NCBI RefSeq assembly: GCF_001422645.1 | Contig: NZ_LMLR01000013.1 | Location: forward strand, 42,463-106,462 | Direction: 5' to 3' | DNA length: 64,000 nucleotides | Source of the DNA: Arthrobacter sp. Leaf69 | Lineage (GTDB): Bacteria; Actinomycetota; Actinomycetes; Actinomycetales; Micrococcaceae | In this document: piece after piece, positions 1 to 8,956 of the stretch | Layout: each line of letters opens with the position of its first letter | Position numbering within the stretch: the stretch's first letter is position 1 | The notes under the pieces: model-generated | The model's database searches: none | What the model was told of the DNA's origin: nothing | Seen by the model: only the letters and a program-made list of their open reading frames with translations | Position numbers and translations under genes: made by a program

Positions 1-1
1 C

Positions 2-922
2 CAGCACGAAATCCCCGGCGGCCAGCTCTCCAACCTGCGCCAGCAGGCCATGGCGCTGGGGCTCGGCGAACGGTTCGAGGCGATCGAGGACATGTACACC
101 GCGGCGGACCGCATCCTGGGCCGGCTGGTAAAGGTCACCCCGTCCTCCAAGGTCGTCGGCGACCTCGCCCTGCACCTCGTGGGCCTCAACGCCGATCCCG
201 CGGACTTCAACGAGAACCCGCAGAAATATGACATTCCGGATTCCGTGATCGGGTTCCTGTCCGGAGAACTGGGCGATCCTCCGGGTGGCTGGCCGGAGCC
301 GTTCCGCACCAAGGCCCTGCAGGGTCGCACGGTGAAGGTCCGCGACGTGGAGCTCAGCGCCGAGGACAGCGCCGCGCTCAAGTCCGATTCCAAGACCGTG
401 CAGCAGACCCTCAACCGGCTGCTCTTCGCGGGACCCACGAAGGACTACCAGAAGAGCGTGGAGACCTACGGCAACCTCTCGGTCCTGGATACCCGCGACT
501 ACCTCTTCGGGCTGCAGCGCGGCGCCGAGCACGAGATCGAGCTGGAGAAGGGCGTCAACCTGATCGCCTCGCTCGAGGCGGTGTCCGAGCCGGACGAGAA
601 GGGCATGCGCACGGTCATGTGCACGCTGAACGGGCAGTCCCGTCCGGTGGTGGTCCGCGACCGCTCCGTGGTCAGCAACGTCAAGGCCGCTGAACGCGCC
701 GACACCTCCCAGCCGGGCCAGGTGGCCGCACCGTTCGCAGGGGCCGTCACCCTGACCGTCAAGGCCGGGGAAACCGTCAAGGCAGGCGACACCGTGGCCA
801 CGATCGAGGCCATGAAGATGGAGGCGTCCATTACGACGCCGGTCGCCGGCACGGTCTCGCGCCTCGCCGTCGGTGCGATCGAGCAGGTCCAGGGCGGGGA
901 CCTGCTGCTGGTCGTCGAATAG
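2..922 (+). CDS. pyc: Pyruvate carboxylase, C-terminal part (5' end outside window)
   Basis: This is the end of the biotin enzyme that carboxylates pyruvate to oxaloacetate (anaplerosis). The frame is open from the first bases, and the peptide begins HEIPGGQLSNLRQQA, a hallmark of the conserved carboxyltransferase domain, so the gene starts upstream of the window. The last ~75 residues form a biotinyl carrier domain with EAMKMEA; the biotin-accepting lysine is codon 815-817. About 306 of the usual ~1130 residues are visible. The family is certain. A strong hairpin follows directly. Confidence 0.96.
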   Translation, partial: QHEIPGGQLSNLRQQAMALGLGERFEAIEDMYTAADRILGRLVKVTPSSKVVGDLALHLVGLNADPADFNENPQKYDIPDSVIGFLSGELGDPPGGWPEPFRTKALQGRTVKVRDVELSAEDSAALKSDSKTVQQTLNRLLFAGPTKDYQKSVETYGNLSVLDTRDYLFGLQRGAEHEIELEKGVNLIASLEAVSEPDEKGMRTVMCTLNGQSRPVVVRDRSVVSNVKAAERADTSQPGQVAAPFAGAVTLTVKAGETVKAGDTVATIEAMKMEASITTPVAGTVSRLAVGAIEQVQGGDLLLVVE

Positions 923-952
923 CGGCAGCGAACAACCTCGAACCGGACACAA

Positions 953-986
953 AAAGGGACCCTCCGCCACTGCGGAGGGTCCCTTT
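953..986. terminator. Bidirectional intrinsic terminator between pyc and the acyl-CoA ligase
   Basis: A perfect 15 bp stem (953-967 with 972-986) closes a 4-base loop. It has an A-run on the left and T-run on the right, so it can stop transcription from both convergent genes. Confidence 0.9.
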
Positions 987-996
987 GCTGTAGTGC

Positions 997-2817
997 TTAG
1001 AGCTGGGTGGGACGCGGGGCGCCGTACATCTCCTCGATGACGTTCTCGAAGTCCTTCATCACCTGGGCGCGCTTGACCTTCATCGACGGCGTCAGGTGGC
1101 CGGAGGCCTCCGTGAAGTCGGCCGGCACAATCCGGAACGACTTGATCGCCTCCGCCTGGGACACCGACTGGTTGGCGCCGTTGATGAGCTCCTGCACCGC
1201 GGCCTTGACCACGGGGTTGTCGGTGGCTTCGGCAATGGTGGTCGAGGCGGGCAGCCCATGGCGGTGCAGCCAGCCGGGCAGGGCCTCCTCGTCGAGGGTG
1301 ACCAGGGCGCCGATGAAGGGTCGGTTGTCACCCACCACGAGCACCTGGGAAACCAGCGCGTCGGCACGGATCTGGTCCTCCAGGAGGGCCGGCACCACGT
1401 TCTTGCCGCCGGCCGTGACGATGATTTCCTTCTTGCGGCCCGTGATGGTCAGGAAGCCCTGCTCATCGAGCTGGCCGATGTCGCCGGTGCGGAACCAGCC
1501 GTCGTCGAAGGATTCGGCGGAGAGGTCCTCGCGGTTGAAGTAGCCGCGCATGACGCAGACGCCCTTGGCGAGGATCTCGCCGTCGTCGGCGATCTTCACG
1601 GCGTTGCCGGGAATCGGGGCGCCGACGGTGCCGATCTTGATGAGCTCAGGGGTGTTCACGGTGACGGGGGCCGTGGTCTCGGTCAGTCCGTAGCCCTCCA
1701 GGATCTGCATGCCGATGCCCTGGAAGAAGTGTCCCAGCCGCTCGCCCAGCGGGCCGCCGCCGGAGACGGCGTGGGCTACCTCGCCGCCCATGGCGGCGCG
1801 GAGCTTGCCGTAGACGAGTTTGTCGAAGAGGGTGTGCTTGAGCTTGAGGCCCAAACCGACCTTCCCGGCCTGCCGGGCGCGGGAGAACTCGATCGCGGTG
1901 TCCGCGGCGCGGTGGAAGATGGCGCCCTTGCCGCCGTCCTCGGCCTTGGTCAGCGCCGAGTTGTAGACCTTCTCGAAGACCCGCGGCACCGCGAGGATAA
2001 AGGTCGGCTTGTAGCTCTGCAGGTCCGGCAGGAGGTTCTTGATGTCGGGCGTGTGTGCCACCGTGACACCGGCGGCCACGGCGAGCACCGAAATGAACCT
2101 TGCGAACACGTGGGCGAGCGGCAGGAACATGATGGTCCGGGCCTGCTCGTGCACGATCTTGTTCAGCGAGGTCGCCAGCGCGTTTTCCGAGAGTTCAACA
2201 AAGTTGCCGTGGGTCAGCTCGCAGCCCTTCGGCCGGCCGGTGGTGCCCGAGGTGTAGATGATCGTCGCGAGGTCCGTGAGCGAAGCCAGGCTGCGCCGGG
2301 CCTCCAGTTCCTCGTCGCTGACGGCCGCACCGGCGGCGCGGACCTCGTCGAGGCCCTTGCCTTCGAGCTGCCAGACGTGGGCCAGTGCGGTGAGCCCTTC
2401 CGAGGTGGCGGCCTGCCGGATGATGTTTTCGTGGTGGGCTGACTCGCCGAAGGCGGCGACGGCGCCGGAATCGCCCAGGTTCCAGGCAACCTGCGAGGGG
2501 GAGGACGTCTCGTAGATCGGCACCGAGACGGCGCCGGCGAACCAGATCGCGAAGTCGATAAGCGCCCATTCGTACCGCGTGCGGGACATGATGCCAACCC
2601 TGTCGCCGGCCCCAACGCCGCTGGCCATCAGGCCCTTGGCGAGCAGTGAAACATCGGCCAGAAAATCGGTGGCCCGGACGTCCTGCCACTCTCCGGCCTC
2701 GTCCAGGCGGGAGAACAGGGCCGGGTTGGAGGCCTTGGCCGCCTGACGCAGGACCAGGTCCGTGACGTTCGACTCCGGGGGGACGGTGACCAGGGCCGGG
2801 ACACTGATTTCTCGCAC
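997..2817 (-). CDS. Long-chain fatty-acid CoA ligase (AMP-forming, FadD15-like)
   Basis: It activates long-chain fatty acids to acyl-CoA through an acyl-adenylate. The adenylate-forming P-loop YTSGTTGRPKG is at about residues 188-198, with a GYGLTET motif and FRTGDIG in the middle of the protein and a C-terminal KEIIVTAGGKNV lid region. The open frame reaches 2898, but a GTG at 2817 has AAGGAG five bases upstream, which gives 606 residues starting VREISVPALV and matches family length. The neighbourhood (plsC and aroG nearby) resembles that of M. tuberculosis fadD15. It converges on pyc. Confidence 0.92.
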   Translation of the reverse strand: MREISVPALVTVPPESNVTDLVLRQAAKASNPALFSRLDEAGEWQDVRATDFLADVSLLAKGLMASGVGAGDRVGIMSRTRYEWALIDFAIWFAGAVSVPIYETSSPSQVAWNLGDSGAVAAFGESAHHENIIRQAATSEGLTALAHVWQLEGKGLDEVRAAGAAVSDEELEARRSLASLTDLATIIYTSGTTGRPKGCELTHGNFVELSENALATSLNKIVHEQARTIMFLPLAHVFARFISVLAVAAGVTVAHTPDIKNLLPDLQSYKPTFILAVPRVFEKVYNSALTKAEDGGKGAIFHRAADTAIEFSRARQAGKVGLGLKLKHTLFDKLVYGKLRAAMGGEVAHAVSGGGPLGERLGHFFQGIGMQILEGYGLTETTAPVTVNTPELIKIGTVGAPIPGNAVKIADDGEILAKGVCVMRGYFNREDLSAESFDDGWFRTGDIGQLDEQGFLTITGRKKEIIVTAGGKNVVPALLEDQIRADALVSQVLVVGDNRPFIGALVTLDEEALPGWLHRHGLPASTTIAEATDNPVVKAAVQELINGANQSVSQAEAIKSFRIVPADFTEASGHLTPSMKVKRAQVMKDFENVIEEMYGAPRPTQL

Positions 2818-3086
2818 GTTAGCTCCTTTGATATCCATGGACCCGCAAGGGGTACGACTAACACTAGTATGTGGGCCAAAGCATGTGCGTTCCACCACAG
2901 TTACTGGCGAGTAACCTTACGGTTTGGTAAAGCCGCGGCTGCCGGGCGGGGGGCCCGGATCATGACCGGGGGAGCGGCGGCCGCCCGGTGGAGCGCCGCC
3001 AGGCCGCCCGATGGTGCGGCCTCCGCCCGGGTGCCCGGGCAAAGCGGCCCCCCGCACTGGCGCTCGGGCGAATAGGATGGGGAACC

Positions 3087-4178
3087 ATGCACACACCAAC
3101 ACCTGGACAGCAGCCCGGTCCGTATCGCAGGACCTCAGCCTGGCGGCGCCGGACGCTTGCCGGAGCGGCTGCGGGACAGGCCGGCCAGGGATTCCGGGAG
3201 CATCTGCGGCTGGGCCGGAAGGGCCTCGCCATCGGCGTGGACATCGGCGGCACCAAGGTGGCGGCCGGCGTCGTGGACGCGGAGGGCAGGATCCTCGCCC
3301 AGGCCAAGCGGTCCACCCCTGGCAATGATCCCCGGGCGGTGGAGCAGGTCATTGTTGAGCTGGTTGAGGAATTGGGCCAGGGCCACCGGATCTGGTCGGT
3401 CGGGATCGGCGCGGCCGGCTGGATGGACCTCGACGGCGGCACCGTGCTGTTCAGCCCCCATCTGGCGTGGCGCAACGAACCCCTCCGGGACAACCTGCAG
3501 CGGCTGCTCCGCCGGCCTGTACTGCTGACCAACGACGCCGATGCGGCCGGCTGGGCCGAGTGGCGCTTCGGCGCCGGGCAGGGACAGAACCGCCTGGTCT
3601 GTATCACCCTCGGTACCGGAATCGGTGGAGCCATGGTGATGGACGGCCGGCTGGAACGCGGGCGCTTCGGCGTCGCCGGGGAGTTCGGCCACCAGATCAT
3701 CATGCCCGGCGGCCACCGCTGCGAGTGCGGTAACCGCGGCTGCTGGGAGCAGTACGCGTCCGGCAATGCGCTTGGCCGGGAAGCCCGGGAGCTTGCCGCC
3801 GCCAACTCCCCGGTGGCGCAGGAACTGCTCAAAGCGGTGGACGGCCACGCGGAGCGCATCACCGGTGTGATTGTCACCGAACTGGCTAAGGCGGGGGACG
3901 CCACGTCCCGGGAGTTGCTCGAAGACGTCGGGGAGTGGCTCGGTCTGGGGCTCGCCAACCTGGCCGCCGCACTTGATCCGGGCAAGTTCGTGATCGGCGG
4001 CGGACTCTGCGACGCCGGAGAACTGCTGGTCGGTCCGGCCCGGAAGGCTTTCGCCCGGAACCTGACCGGCCGCGGCTTCCGGCCGGCGGCGGACATCGAT
4101 CTGGCGGCCCTCGGCCCGAACGCCGGCCTGATTGGTGCTGCGGACCTGTCCCGGGTCAGCAGCCGAATGCACAGCTAG
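3087..4178 (+). CDS. ROK-family glucokinase
   Basis: It phosphorylates glucose to glucose-6-phosphate, probably with ATP. It has the N-terminal phosphate-binding VDIGGTK (about residues 51-57), a second phosphate motif GTGIGG, and the ROK zinc motif CECGNRGCWEQ at about 212-222. I chose ATG 3087. The frame runs back to 2988, but residues before 3087 do not resemble the family, and a TAGGAT hexamer (3073-3078) lies 8 bases before this ATG, so the mRNA may have almost no leader. About 48 residues of basic N-terminal extension precede the kinase fold. A second, different glucokinase (ppgK) lies at 46.8 kb. Confidence 0.88.
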   Translation: MHTPTPGQQPGPYRRTSAWRRRTLAGAAAGQAGQGFREHLRLGRKGLAIGVDIGGTKVAAGVVDAEGRILAQAKRSTPGNDPRAVEQVIVELVEELGQGHRIWSVGIGAAGWMDLDGGTVLFSPHLAWRNEPLRDNLQRLLRRPVLLTNDADAAGWAEWRFGAGQGQNRLVCITLGTGIGGAMVMDGRLERGRFGVAGEFGHQIIMPGGHRCECGNRGCWEQYASGNALGREARELAAANSPVAQELLKAVDGHAERITGVIVTELAKAGDATSRELLEDVGEWLGLGLANLAAALDPGKFVIGGGLCDAGELLVGPARKAFARNLTGRGFRPAADIDLAALGPNAGLIGAADLSRVSSRMHS

Positions 4179-4183
4179 CAGGG

Positions 4184-4897
4184 CTAGAGGCGGGCGCCGT
4201 CGTCGTGCTCGTCCTTCTCGCCCGGCAGCTTCATGATCAGGAAGACCACCGACGCCGCAAAGGCGGCCACCATGCCGAGGATGGCCACCAACGGGGCCGA
4301 GCGCCAGAACATCGCCGACATCACGAGCGCCACGGGACCGCCCACCGCGCCCAGCCAGGCCAGCACGGTCATGGGGTCGGCGCCGGCGAGGCTGGGCGGC
4401 TCCTCCGGCACGAACTCGCCCGTGAAGGGGTCGCCATCATCGGCTGCATAGTCCCGCGGCCCGGGAGGAGCCCCGGAAGCATCCGCGGCTGCTGCGCCTG
4501 CTGGTGAACCTGCTGTTGAACCTCCTGGTGTGCCTCCGGCGGACTGGCTTTGCGCGAGCCGCTCCTCGGCGGAGAGTTCGATCGGGGCGCCGGCGGACAG
4601 GCCCAGCGGGTCGAAGTCGCTGAAGGGCCGGCGGGCGAAGCCCTCAGTGCCCGGGCCCTCACTGGCCGGGCCGTCGAGGGACGTGACGTCCCGGTCCACG
4701 CCGTCCGTCACAGGAGCTCCCGGACGCTCCACCTCGTCCCCGCTGTCCTTGGCTCCCGGTACGTCCGGGGCGCCGGGGTCCGCTGCTTGGTCCCTCCCTT
4801 CCAGCCTCGCGACCAGGTCGAGCCAGACGGCGTCGTCCTGGCCGGCGCGGGAATCCGATGAATCGGGGTCAGGAGAGTTGGAGTCCGGTCTACTCAT
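4184..4897 (-). CDS. Hypothetical acidic protein with two C-terminal membrane helices
   Basis: I recognise no domain. The 237 residues begin MSRPDSNSPDPDSSD. They form a long Asp/Ser/Pro/Gly-rich, probably disordered cytoplasmic part, then two hydrophobic segments (about 175-215, PMTVLAWLGAVGGPVALVM and APLVAILGMVAAFAASVVFL) and a short charged tail. The ATG at 4897 overlaps the upstream esterase stop by 8 bases, so translation is probably coupled. It is the last gene of a three-gene minus-strand operon. The longer frame to 4996 lies inside the esterase gene and was rejected. Confidence 0.8.
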   Translation of the reverse strand: MSRPDSNSPDPDSSDSRAGQDDAVWLDLVARLEGRDQAADPGAPDVPGAKDSGDEVERPGAPVTDGVDRDVTSLDGPASEGPGTEGFARRPFSDFDPLGLSAGAPIELSAEERLAQSQSAGGTPGGSTAGSPAGAAAADASGAPPGPRDYAADDGDPFTGEFVPEEPPSLAGADPMTVLAWLGAVGGPVALVMSAMFWRSAPLVAILGMVAAFAASVVFLIMKLPGEKDEHDDGARL

Positions 4898-5693
4898 CTG
4901 CCGTGTCCTTCTGGCTAGCGTGGGCAGCGTCCGGGGCGCCTCCCGCGACCAGCGACCGGATAAATTCGGCCGAGCCACGGAAGATTTCGGGCGCATCGTT
5001 GTCCATCGTAGCCACGTGGTAGCTGTTTTCCAGCCGGATCACCTCCAGCGGGGCGTGGGTCAGGCCGCGGCGCAGGGCCAGCATGCTCGATTCGGAGACC
5101 ACATGGTCCACCGTGGAACGGTACACCCGCACGGGAGCGGTGATCCGGGGGAGCAGCCGCACCGTGTCTTTGAACATCCTGTTCAGCTGGTACGCCGCGG
5201 CGACCGGCGTCCGGGAGTAGGCACCCTCGTCGATGCCCTCTTTCAAGATGTCGTTGGCGATCGCGGGGGTGCTCTTCAGTACGAATCTCAGGATGCCCGC
5301 CAGCGGTGCCCGGGGATCGTCAATGACAAGGCCGGGGTTGACCAGTACCGCCCCGGCGACCGGACGCGTCGCAGCGATCCGCAGCGCCAGCGCCCCGCCC
5401 ATGGACAGGCCGGCCACAACTACCTGGTCACACTCCTGGGCCAGCTCCACGTACGCGGCATCCAGTGCGCCATGCCAATCCTGCCAGTGCGTCCGGGCCA
5501 GCTCGTGCCAGCTGGTGCCATGCCCGGGAAGCAACGGCGTCCGCACTGCGTAGCCGGCGTCCGCCAGCGACCTGGACCAGTCCCTGACGCCGTGCGGGCT
5601 GCCGGTAAAGCCATGGGAAACCACCACGCCGGTGCGGGTGCCGGTTCCGGTGAACGGGCTGCTGAACGGGGTGTGGTCCAAGGGGATGGTCAT
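4890..5693 (-). CDS. Alpha/beta-hydrolase, carboxylesterase/lipase-like (copy 1)
   Basis: A 267-residue serine hydrolase. It shows the oxyanion motif SHGFTGSP (26-33), PGHGTSW (56-62), the nucleophile elbow GLSMGG with Ser98, an acid candidate in STVDHVVSE and the catalytic His in NSYHVAT near the C-terminus. This order matches thermostable Est30-type carboxylesterases and monoacylglycerol lipases; the substrate cannot be read from sequence. It overlaps the upstream paralogue by 4 bases (ATGA) and the downstream gene by 8. There is no signal peptide, so it is cytoplasmic. Confidence 0.88.
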   Translation of the reverse strand: MTIPLDHTPFSSPFTGTGTRTGVVVSHGFTGSPHGVRDWSRSLADAGYAVRTPLLPGHGTSWHELARTHWQDWHGALDAAYVELAQECDQVVVAGLSMGGALALRIAATRPVAGAVLVNPGLVIDDPRAPLAGILRFVLKSTPAIANDILKEGIDEGAYSRTPVAAAYQLNRMFKDTVRLLPRITAPVRVYRSTVDHVVSESSMLALRRGLTHAPLEVIRLENSYHVATMDNDAPEIFRGSAEFIRSLVAGGAPDAAHASQKDTADE

Positions 5694-6514
5694 GGGGTCT
5701 CCGGGGCTCGGGCGGCGGACTGGACAGCTGACGCCGGGGACTGCGGCGCGGCGGTTGCGTGGTGGAGGAAGAACTCAACGGACTGCTGGAAGATCGTGGG
5801 GGCGTCGACGTCGAGCGTTGCCACGTGGCCGCTGTCAGGCAGGCCCACGATCTCAAACTCCCGCGATCCCAGCCGCTTCCGCAGCAGTTCCGTCGACGAC
5901 GGCGGAACCACCGCGTCCGTCGCAGACTTGAAGACGAGGGCCGGAGCGGCGACGGCGGGCAGGTCGCGCAGCGTCGCCTTGAACAGTCTGCTCAGCTGGT
6001 GGACAGCCTCCAGCGGCGTGAGCGAGTAGTCACCGTCCTCGGTGGTGACGGGCGTCGGGTTCGGTTCCTGGACGGGAACCGTGGTGCGCTGGACGTGCTT
6101 GAGGAGGCCGATGTAACGCACCCGGCGGTCGTAGAAGCTCAGCCCCGGGTTGACCACGGCGACCCCGGTGACGTTGTGGCGGGCGGCCACGCGCAGGGCA
6201 ATGGTCCCGCCCATCGAAAGGCCTGCCACATAGCAGTGCCGGGTTCCGGCGGCGAGGTCCAAGTAAGAGTGCTCGAAGGCCCGGCACCAGTCCTGCCACG
6301 TGTGCCGGGCGAGGTCGCGCCAGTCCGTGCCGTGTCCGGGCAGCAGCGGGACAGATACGGCAAAGCCCTGCCTTGCCAGATGTTCGGCCCAGGGGAGGAC
6401 GCTGAGGGGGCTGCCGGTGAAGCCGTGGCAGATGGCCACGCCGATGCCCGCGTTGCCGCCGTGGCCGGGATAACTGAACGCTGCGGGCGCCAGGGGAGTG
6501 CTGCTTCCGGTCAT
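5690..6514 (-). CDS. Alpha/beta-hydrolase, carboxylesterase/lipase-like (copy 2)
   Basis: A 274-residue paralogue of the next gene in the operon. It has the same landmarks: CHGFTGSP (29-36), PGHGTDW, GLSMGG with Ser100, SATDAVVPPS carrying the likely acid, and DSGHVATLDVDAP carrying the His. Both copies share the unusual LARxxWQDW segment after PGHGT, which marks them as a tandem duplication. It is the first gene of the operon and is transcribed divergently from plsC across a 111 bp spacer. Confidence 0.88.
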   Translation of the reverse strand: MTGSSTPLAPAAFSYPGHGGNAGIGVAICHGFTGSPLSVLPWAEHLARQGFAVSVPLLPGHGTDWRDLARHTWQDWCRAFEHSYLDLAAGTRHCYVAGLSMGGTIALRVAARHNVTGVAVVNPGLSFYDRRVRYIGLLKHVQRTTVPVQEPNPTPVTTEDGDYSLTPLEAVHQLSRLFKATLRDLPAVAAPALVFKSATDAVVPPSSTELLRKRLGSREFEIVGLPDSGHVATLDVDAPTIFQQSVEFFLHHATAAPQSPASAVQSAARAPETP

Positions 6515-6625
6515 GTGCCCATCGTGTCACTGTTCCGGACAAAACTCACTAGAGTAGGGTGTCATTGAAGTCCGGGCCGGGTCCGACGCAGGGCCTGCCA
6601 GACGCCTTCCGGAGGGGTACACCAC

Positions 6626-7369
6626 GTGTTTTATTGGTTCATGAAGACGTTCGTTCTCGGGCCGGTGCTGAAGACGCTTTTCAGGCCGTGGGTCAAGGGC
6701 CTGGACAACGTTCCCGCCGAGGGTGCCGCCATCCTGGCCTCCAACCACCTCTCCTTCTCGGACTCCATTTTTATGCCCCTGATGGTGCCCCGGCCCGTTG
6801 TGTTCCTCGCGAAATCGGAGTACTTCACCGGCAAGGGGATCAAGGGCAGGCTGACGGCCACGTTCTTCCGGCTCACCAACCAGCTGCCGATGGACCGTTC
6901 CGGCGGGGCCGCGTCCGCCCTCTCGCTCAATGCCGGCATGGACGTACTGAAGAACGGCTCGCTCCTGGGCATCTACCCCGAGGGAACCCGCAGCCCGGAC
7001 TCCCGGCTGTACCGGGGCAAAGTGGGAGTGGCACGGCTGGCGCTGCAGGCCCGCGTCCCCGTCATACCCGTCGCCATGATCGGCACGGACAAGGTCCAGC
7101 CGATCGGCAAGCGGATGCCCAACATCCGGCGGATCGGGATGATCTTCGGCGAGCCGCTGGACTTCAGCCGGTACTACGGCATGGAGGATGACCGGCTGAT
7201 CCAGCGCTCCGTGACCGACGAGATCATGTACGAGCTGATGCGGCTCTCCGGCCAGGAATACGTCGACGAGTACGCCGCAGTCGTCAAGCTCCGGCTCGCC
7301 GGGAAGGCCACGGAGGTCCCGGAGGAGGGGCCGGCCGGCGCCGGCCCGGCCGCACCCGGAAGCGTATGA
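6626..7369 (+). CDS. 1-acyl-sn-glycerol-3-phosphate acyltransferase family protein (PlsC-like)
   Basis: It transfers an acyl group to lysophosphatidate or a related acceptor in phospholipid synthesis. The catalytic HX4D motif is NHLSFSD (His41, Asp46), and the phosphate-binding block is YPEGTRSPD (117-125). The 247 residues are typical. It starts at GTG 6626 with GGAGG ten bases upstream. An N-terminal hydrophobic/aromatic stretch may dip into the membrane. The C-terminal 20 residues are Gly/Pro/Ala-rich. The position next to aroG matches M. tuberculosis Rv2182c. Confidence 0.9.
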   Translation: MFYWFMKTFVLGPVLKTLFRPWVKGLDNVPAEGAAILASNHLSFSDSIFMPLMVPRPVVFLAKSEYFTGKGIKGRLTATFFRLTNQLPMDRSGGAASALSLNAGMDVLKNGSLLGIYPEGTRSPDSRLYRGKVGVARLALQARVPVIPVAMIGTDKVQPIGKRMPNIRRIGMIFGEPLDFSRYYGMEDDRLIQRSVTDEIMYELMRLSGQEYVDEYAAVVKLRLAGKATEVPEEGPAGAGPAAPGSV

Positions 7370-7436
7370 CCCCAGCGTGTGACGGGACCGGCGCTATCAA
7401 TGACGGTCCGGGGCCGACGAACGCCACGGAGGCTAC

Positions 7437-7442
7437 TATCCT
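7437..7442 (+). promoter_or_regulatory. -10 element of a probable leaderless aroG promoter
   Basis: TATCCT ends six bases before GTG 7449, so the predicted transcript starts at or beside the start codon. There is no Shine-Dalgarno sequence with usable spacing. I see no good -35 hexamer. Confidence 0.55.
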
Positions 7443-7448
7443 TAGAAG

Positions 7449-8882
7449 GTGACTGAGCTATCTGCGCCTTCGGCCTCCCCCCTGAACAGTTCCCTGAGCG
7501 GCTCCGCCCTGACCGGCTCCGCGCTGACCAGCACCGCCCAGAGCGGAGCGGCAAACTACCCCGGCCTGGATCACTGGCGGGAACTGCCGGCCTCGCAGCA
7601 GCCCAGCTGGTCCGACGCGGCCATTTTTGAAGCCTCCGTCAAGGAACTTTCCGTCCTCCCGCCACTTGTCTTCGCGGGCGAAGTGGACATCCTGCGCGAA
7701 CGGCTCGCCGCGGCTGCCCAGGGGAAGGCCTTCCTGCTCCAGGGCGGCGACTGCGCGGAAACCTTCGAGGCCGCCACTGCGGACAAGATCAGCGCCCGCG
7801 TCCGCACCATCCTGCAGATGGCGGTGGTCCTCACCTACGGCGCCGCGATGCCCGTCATCAAGATGGGCCGTATGGCCGGACAATTCGCCAAGCCGCGTTC
7901 CTCCAACGATGAGACCCGCGAGGGCGTCACGTTGCCGGCCTACCGCGGCGACATCGTCAACGGCTACGACTTCACGCCGGAATCCCGCGCCCACGACGCC
8001 GGCCGGATGCTCAAGGCGTACCACACCTCGGCCTCCACTCTGAACCTGATCCGCGCGTTCACGCAGGGCGGCTTCGCGGACCTGCGGCTCGTGCACCAGT
8101 GGAACAAGGGCTTCACCGAAAACCCCGCCCACGCGCGCTACGAGTCCCTGGCCCGGGACATCGACCGCGCCATCAAATTCATGGCTTCCTGCGGCGCGGA
8201 CTTCGAGGCCCTCAAGCGCGTGGAGTTCTACGCCAGCCACGAAGCGCTGCTGCTTGACTACGAGCGCGCCCTGACCCGCATCGACTCCCGCACCGGCTTC
8301 CCGTACGACACATCCGCGCATTTCCTCTGGATCGGTGAGCGCACGCGCGAACTGGACCACGCGCATGTCGACTTCCTCTCCCGTGTGCGCAACCCGATCG
8401 GTGTGAAGCTGGGGCCGGGAACCTCCGGCGACGACGCGCTGCGCCTGATCGACAAACTTGATCCGGACCGCGAACCCGGCCGCCTGACCTTCATCACCCG
8501 GATGGGCGCCGGTAACATCCGTGAGAAGCTGCCCCCGATTGTGGAGCGGGTCACGGCATCCGGCGCCCAGGTCCTGTGGGTCACCGACCCCATGCACGGC
8601 AACACCGTCACCTCGCCGAACGGCTACAAGACCCGGAACTTCGACGACGTTATTGACGAGGTGCGCGGCTTCTTCGAGGTCCACCACGCGCTCGGCACCG
8701 TTCCCGGCGGCCTGCACGTCGAAATGACCGGCGACGACGTGGCCGAGTGCCTTGGCGGCGCGGACCCGGTGGACCAGGAGTCCTTCCTGGACCGCTACGA
8801 ATCGGTCTGCGATCCCCGCCTGAACCACATGCAGTCCCTGGAGATGGCCTTCCTGGTGGCCGGAGCCCTGTCCAAGCGCTAA
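7449..8882 (+). CDS. aroG: 3-deoxy-7-phosphoheptulonate synthase, class II (DAHP synthase)
   Basis: It catalyses the first step of the shikimate pathway: phosphoenolpyruvate plus erythrose-4-phosphate to DAHP. The 477 residues align throughout with the class II (plant/mycobacterial) type: LQGGDCAETFE (metal-binding Cys), GRMAGQFAKPRS, FLWIGERTR, GVKLGPGT, and WVTDPMHGNT near the end. About 35 Ser/Ala-rich residues form the N-terminus. GTG 7449 is the start. In mycobacteria this enzyme is regulated by aromatic amino acids and by chorismate mutase; the sequence here does not test that. Confidence 0.96.
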   Translation: MTELSAPSASPLNSSLSGSALTGSALTSTAQSGAANYPGLDHWRELPASQQPSWSDAAIFEASVKELSVLPPLVFAGEVDILRERLAAAAQGKAFLLQGGDCAETFEAATADKISARVRTILQMAVVLTYGAAMPVIKMGRMAGQFAKPRSSNDETREGVTLPAYRGDIVNGYDFTPESRAHDAGRMLKAYHTSASTLNLIRAFTQGGFADLRLVHQWNKGFTENPAHARYESLARDIDRAIKFMASCGADFEALKRVEFYASHEALLLDYERALTRIDSRTGFPYDTSAHFLWIGERTRELDHAHVDFLSRVRNPIGVKLGPGTSGDDALRLIDKLDPDREPGRLTFITRMGAGNIREKLPPIVERVTASGAQVLWVTDPMHGNTVTSPNGYKTRNFDDVIDEVRGFFEVHHALGTVPGGLHVEMTGDDVAECLGGADPVDQESFLDRYESVCDPRLNHMQSLEMAFLVAGALSKR

Positions 8883-8900
8883 AACCCCGTAGCATCAGAA

Positions 8901-8936
8901 AGCTCCGCCCCGGCTGGATTCAGCCGGGGCGGAGCT
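8901..8936. terminator. Bidirectional intrinsic terminator between aroG and the kinase gene
   Basis: A perfect 16 bp GC-rich stem (8901-8916 with 8921-8936) with a 4-base loop lies between two convergent genes, followed by CGTTT on the plus strand. Confidence 0.88.
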
Positions 8937-8956
8937 CGTTTAAACCGGGATGGCTG

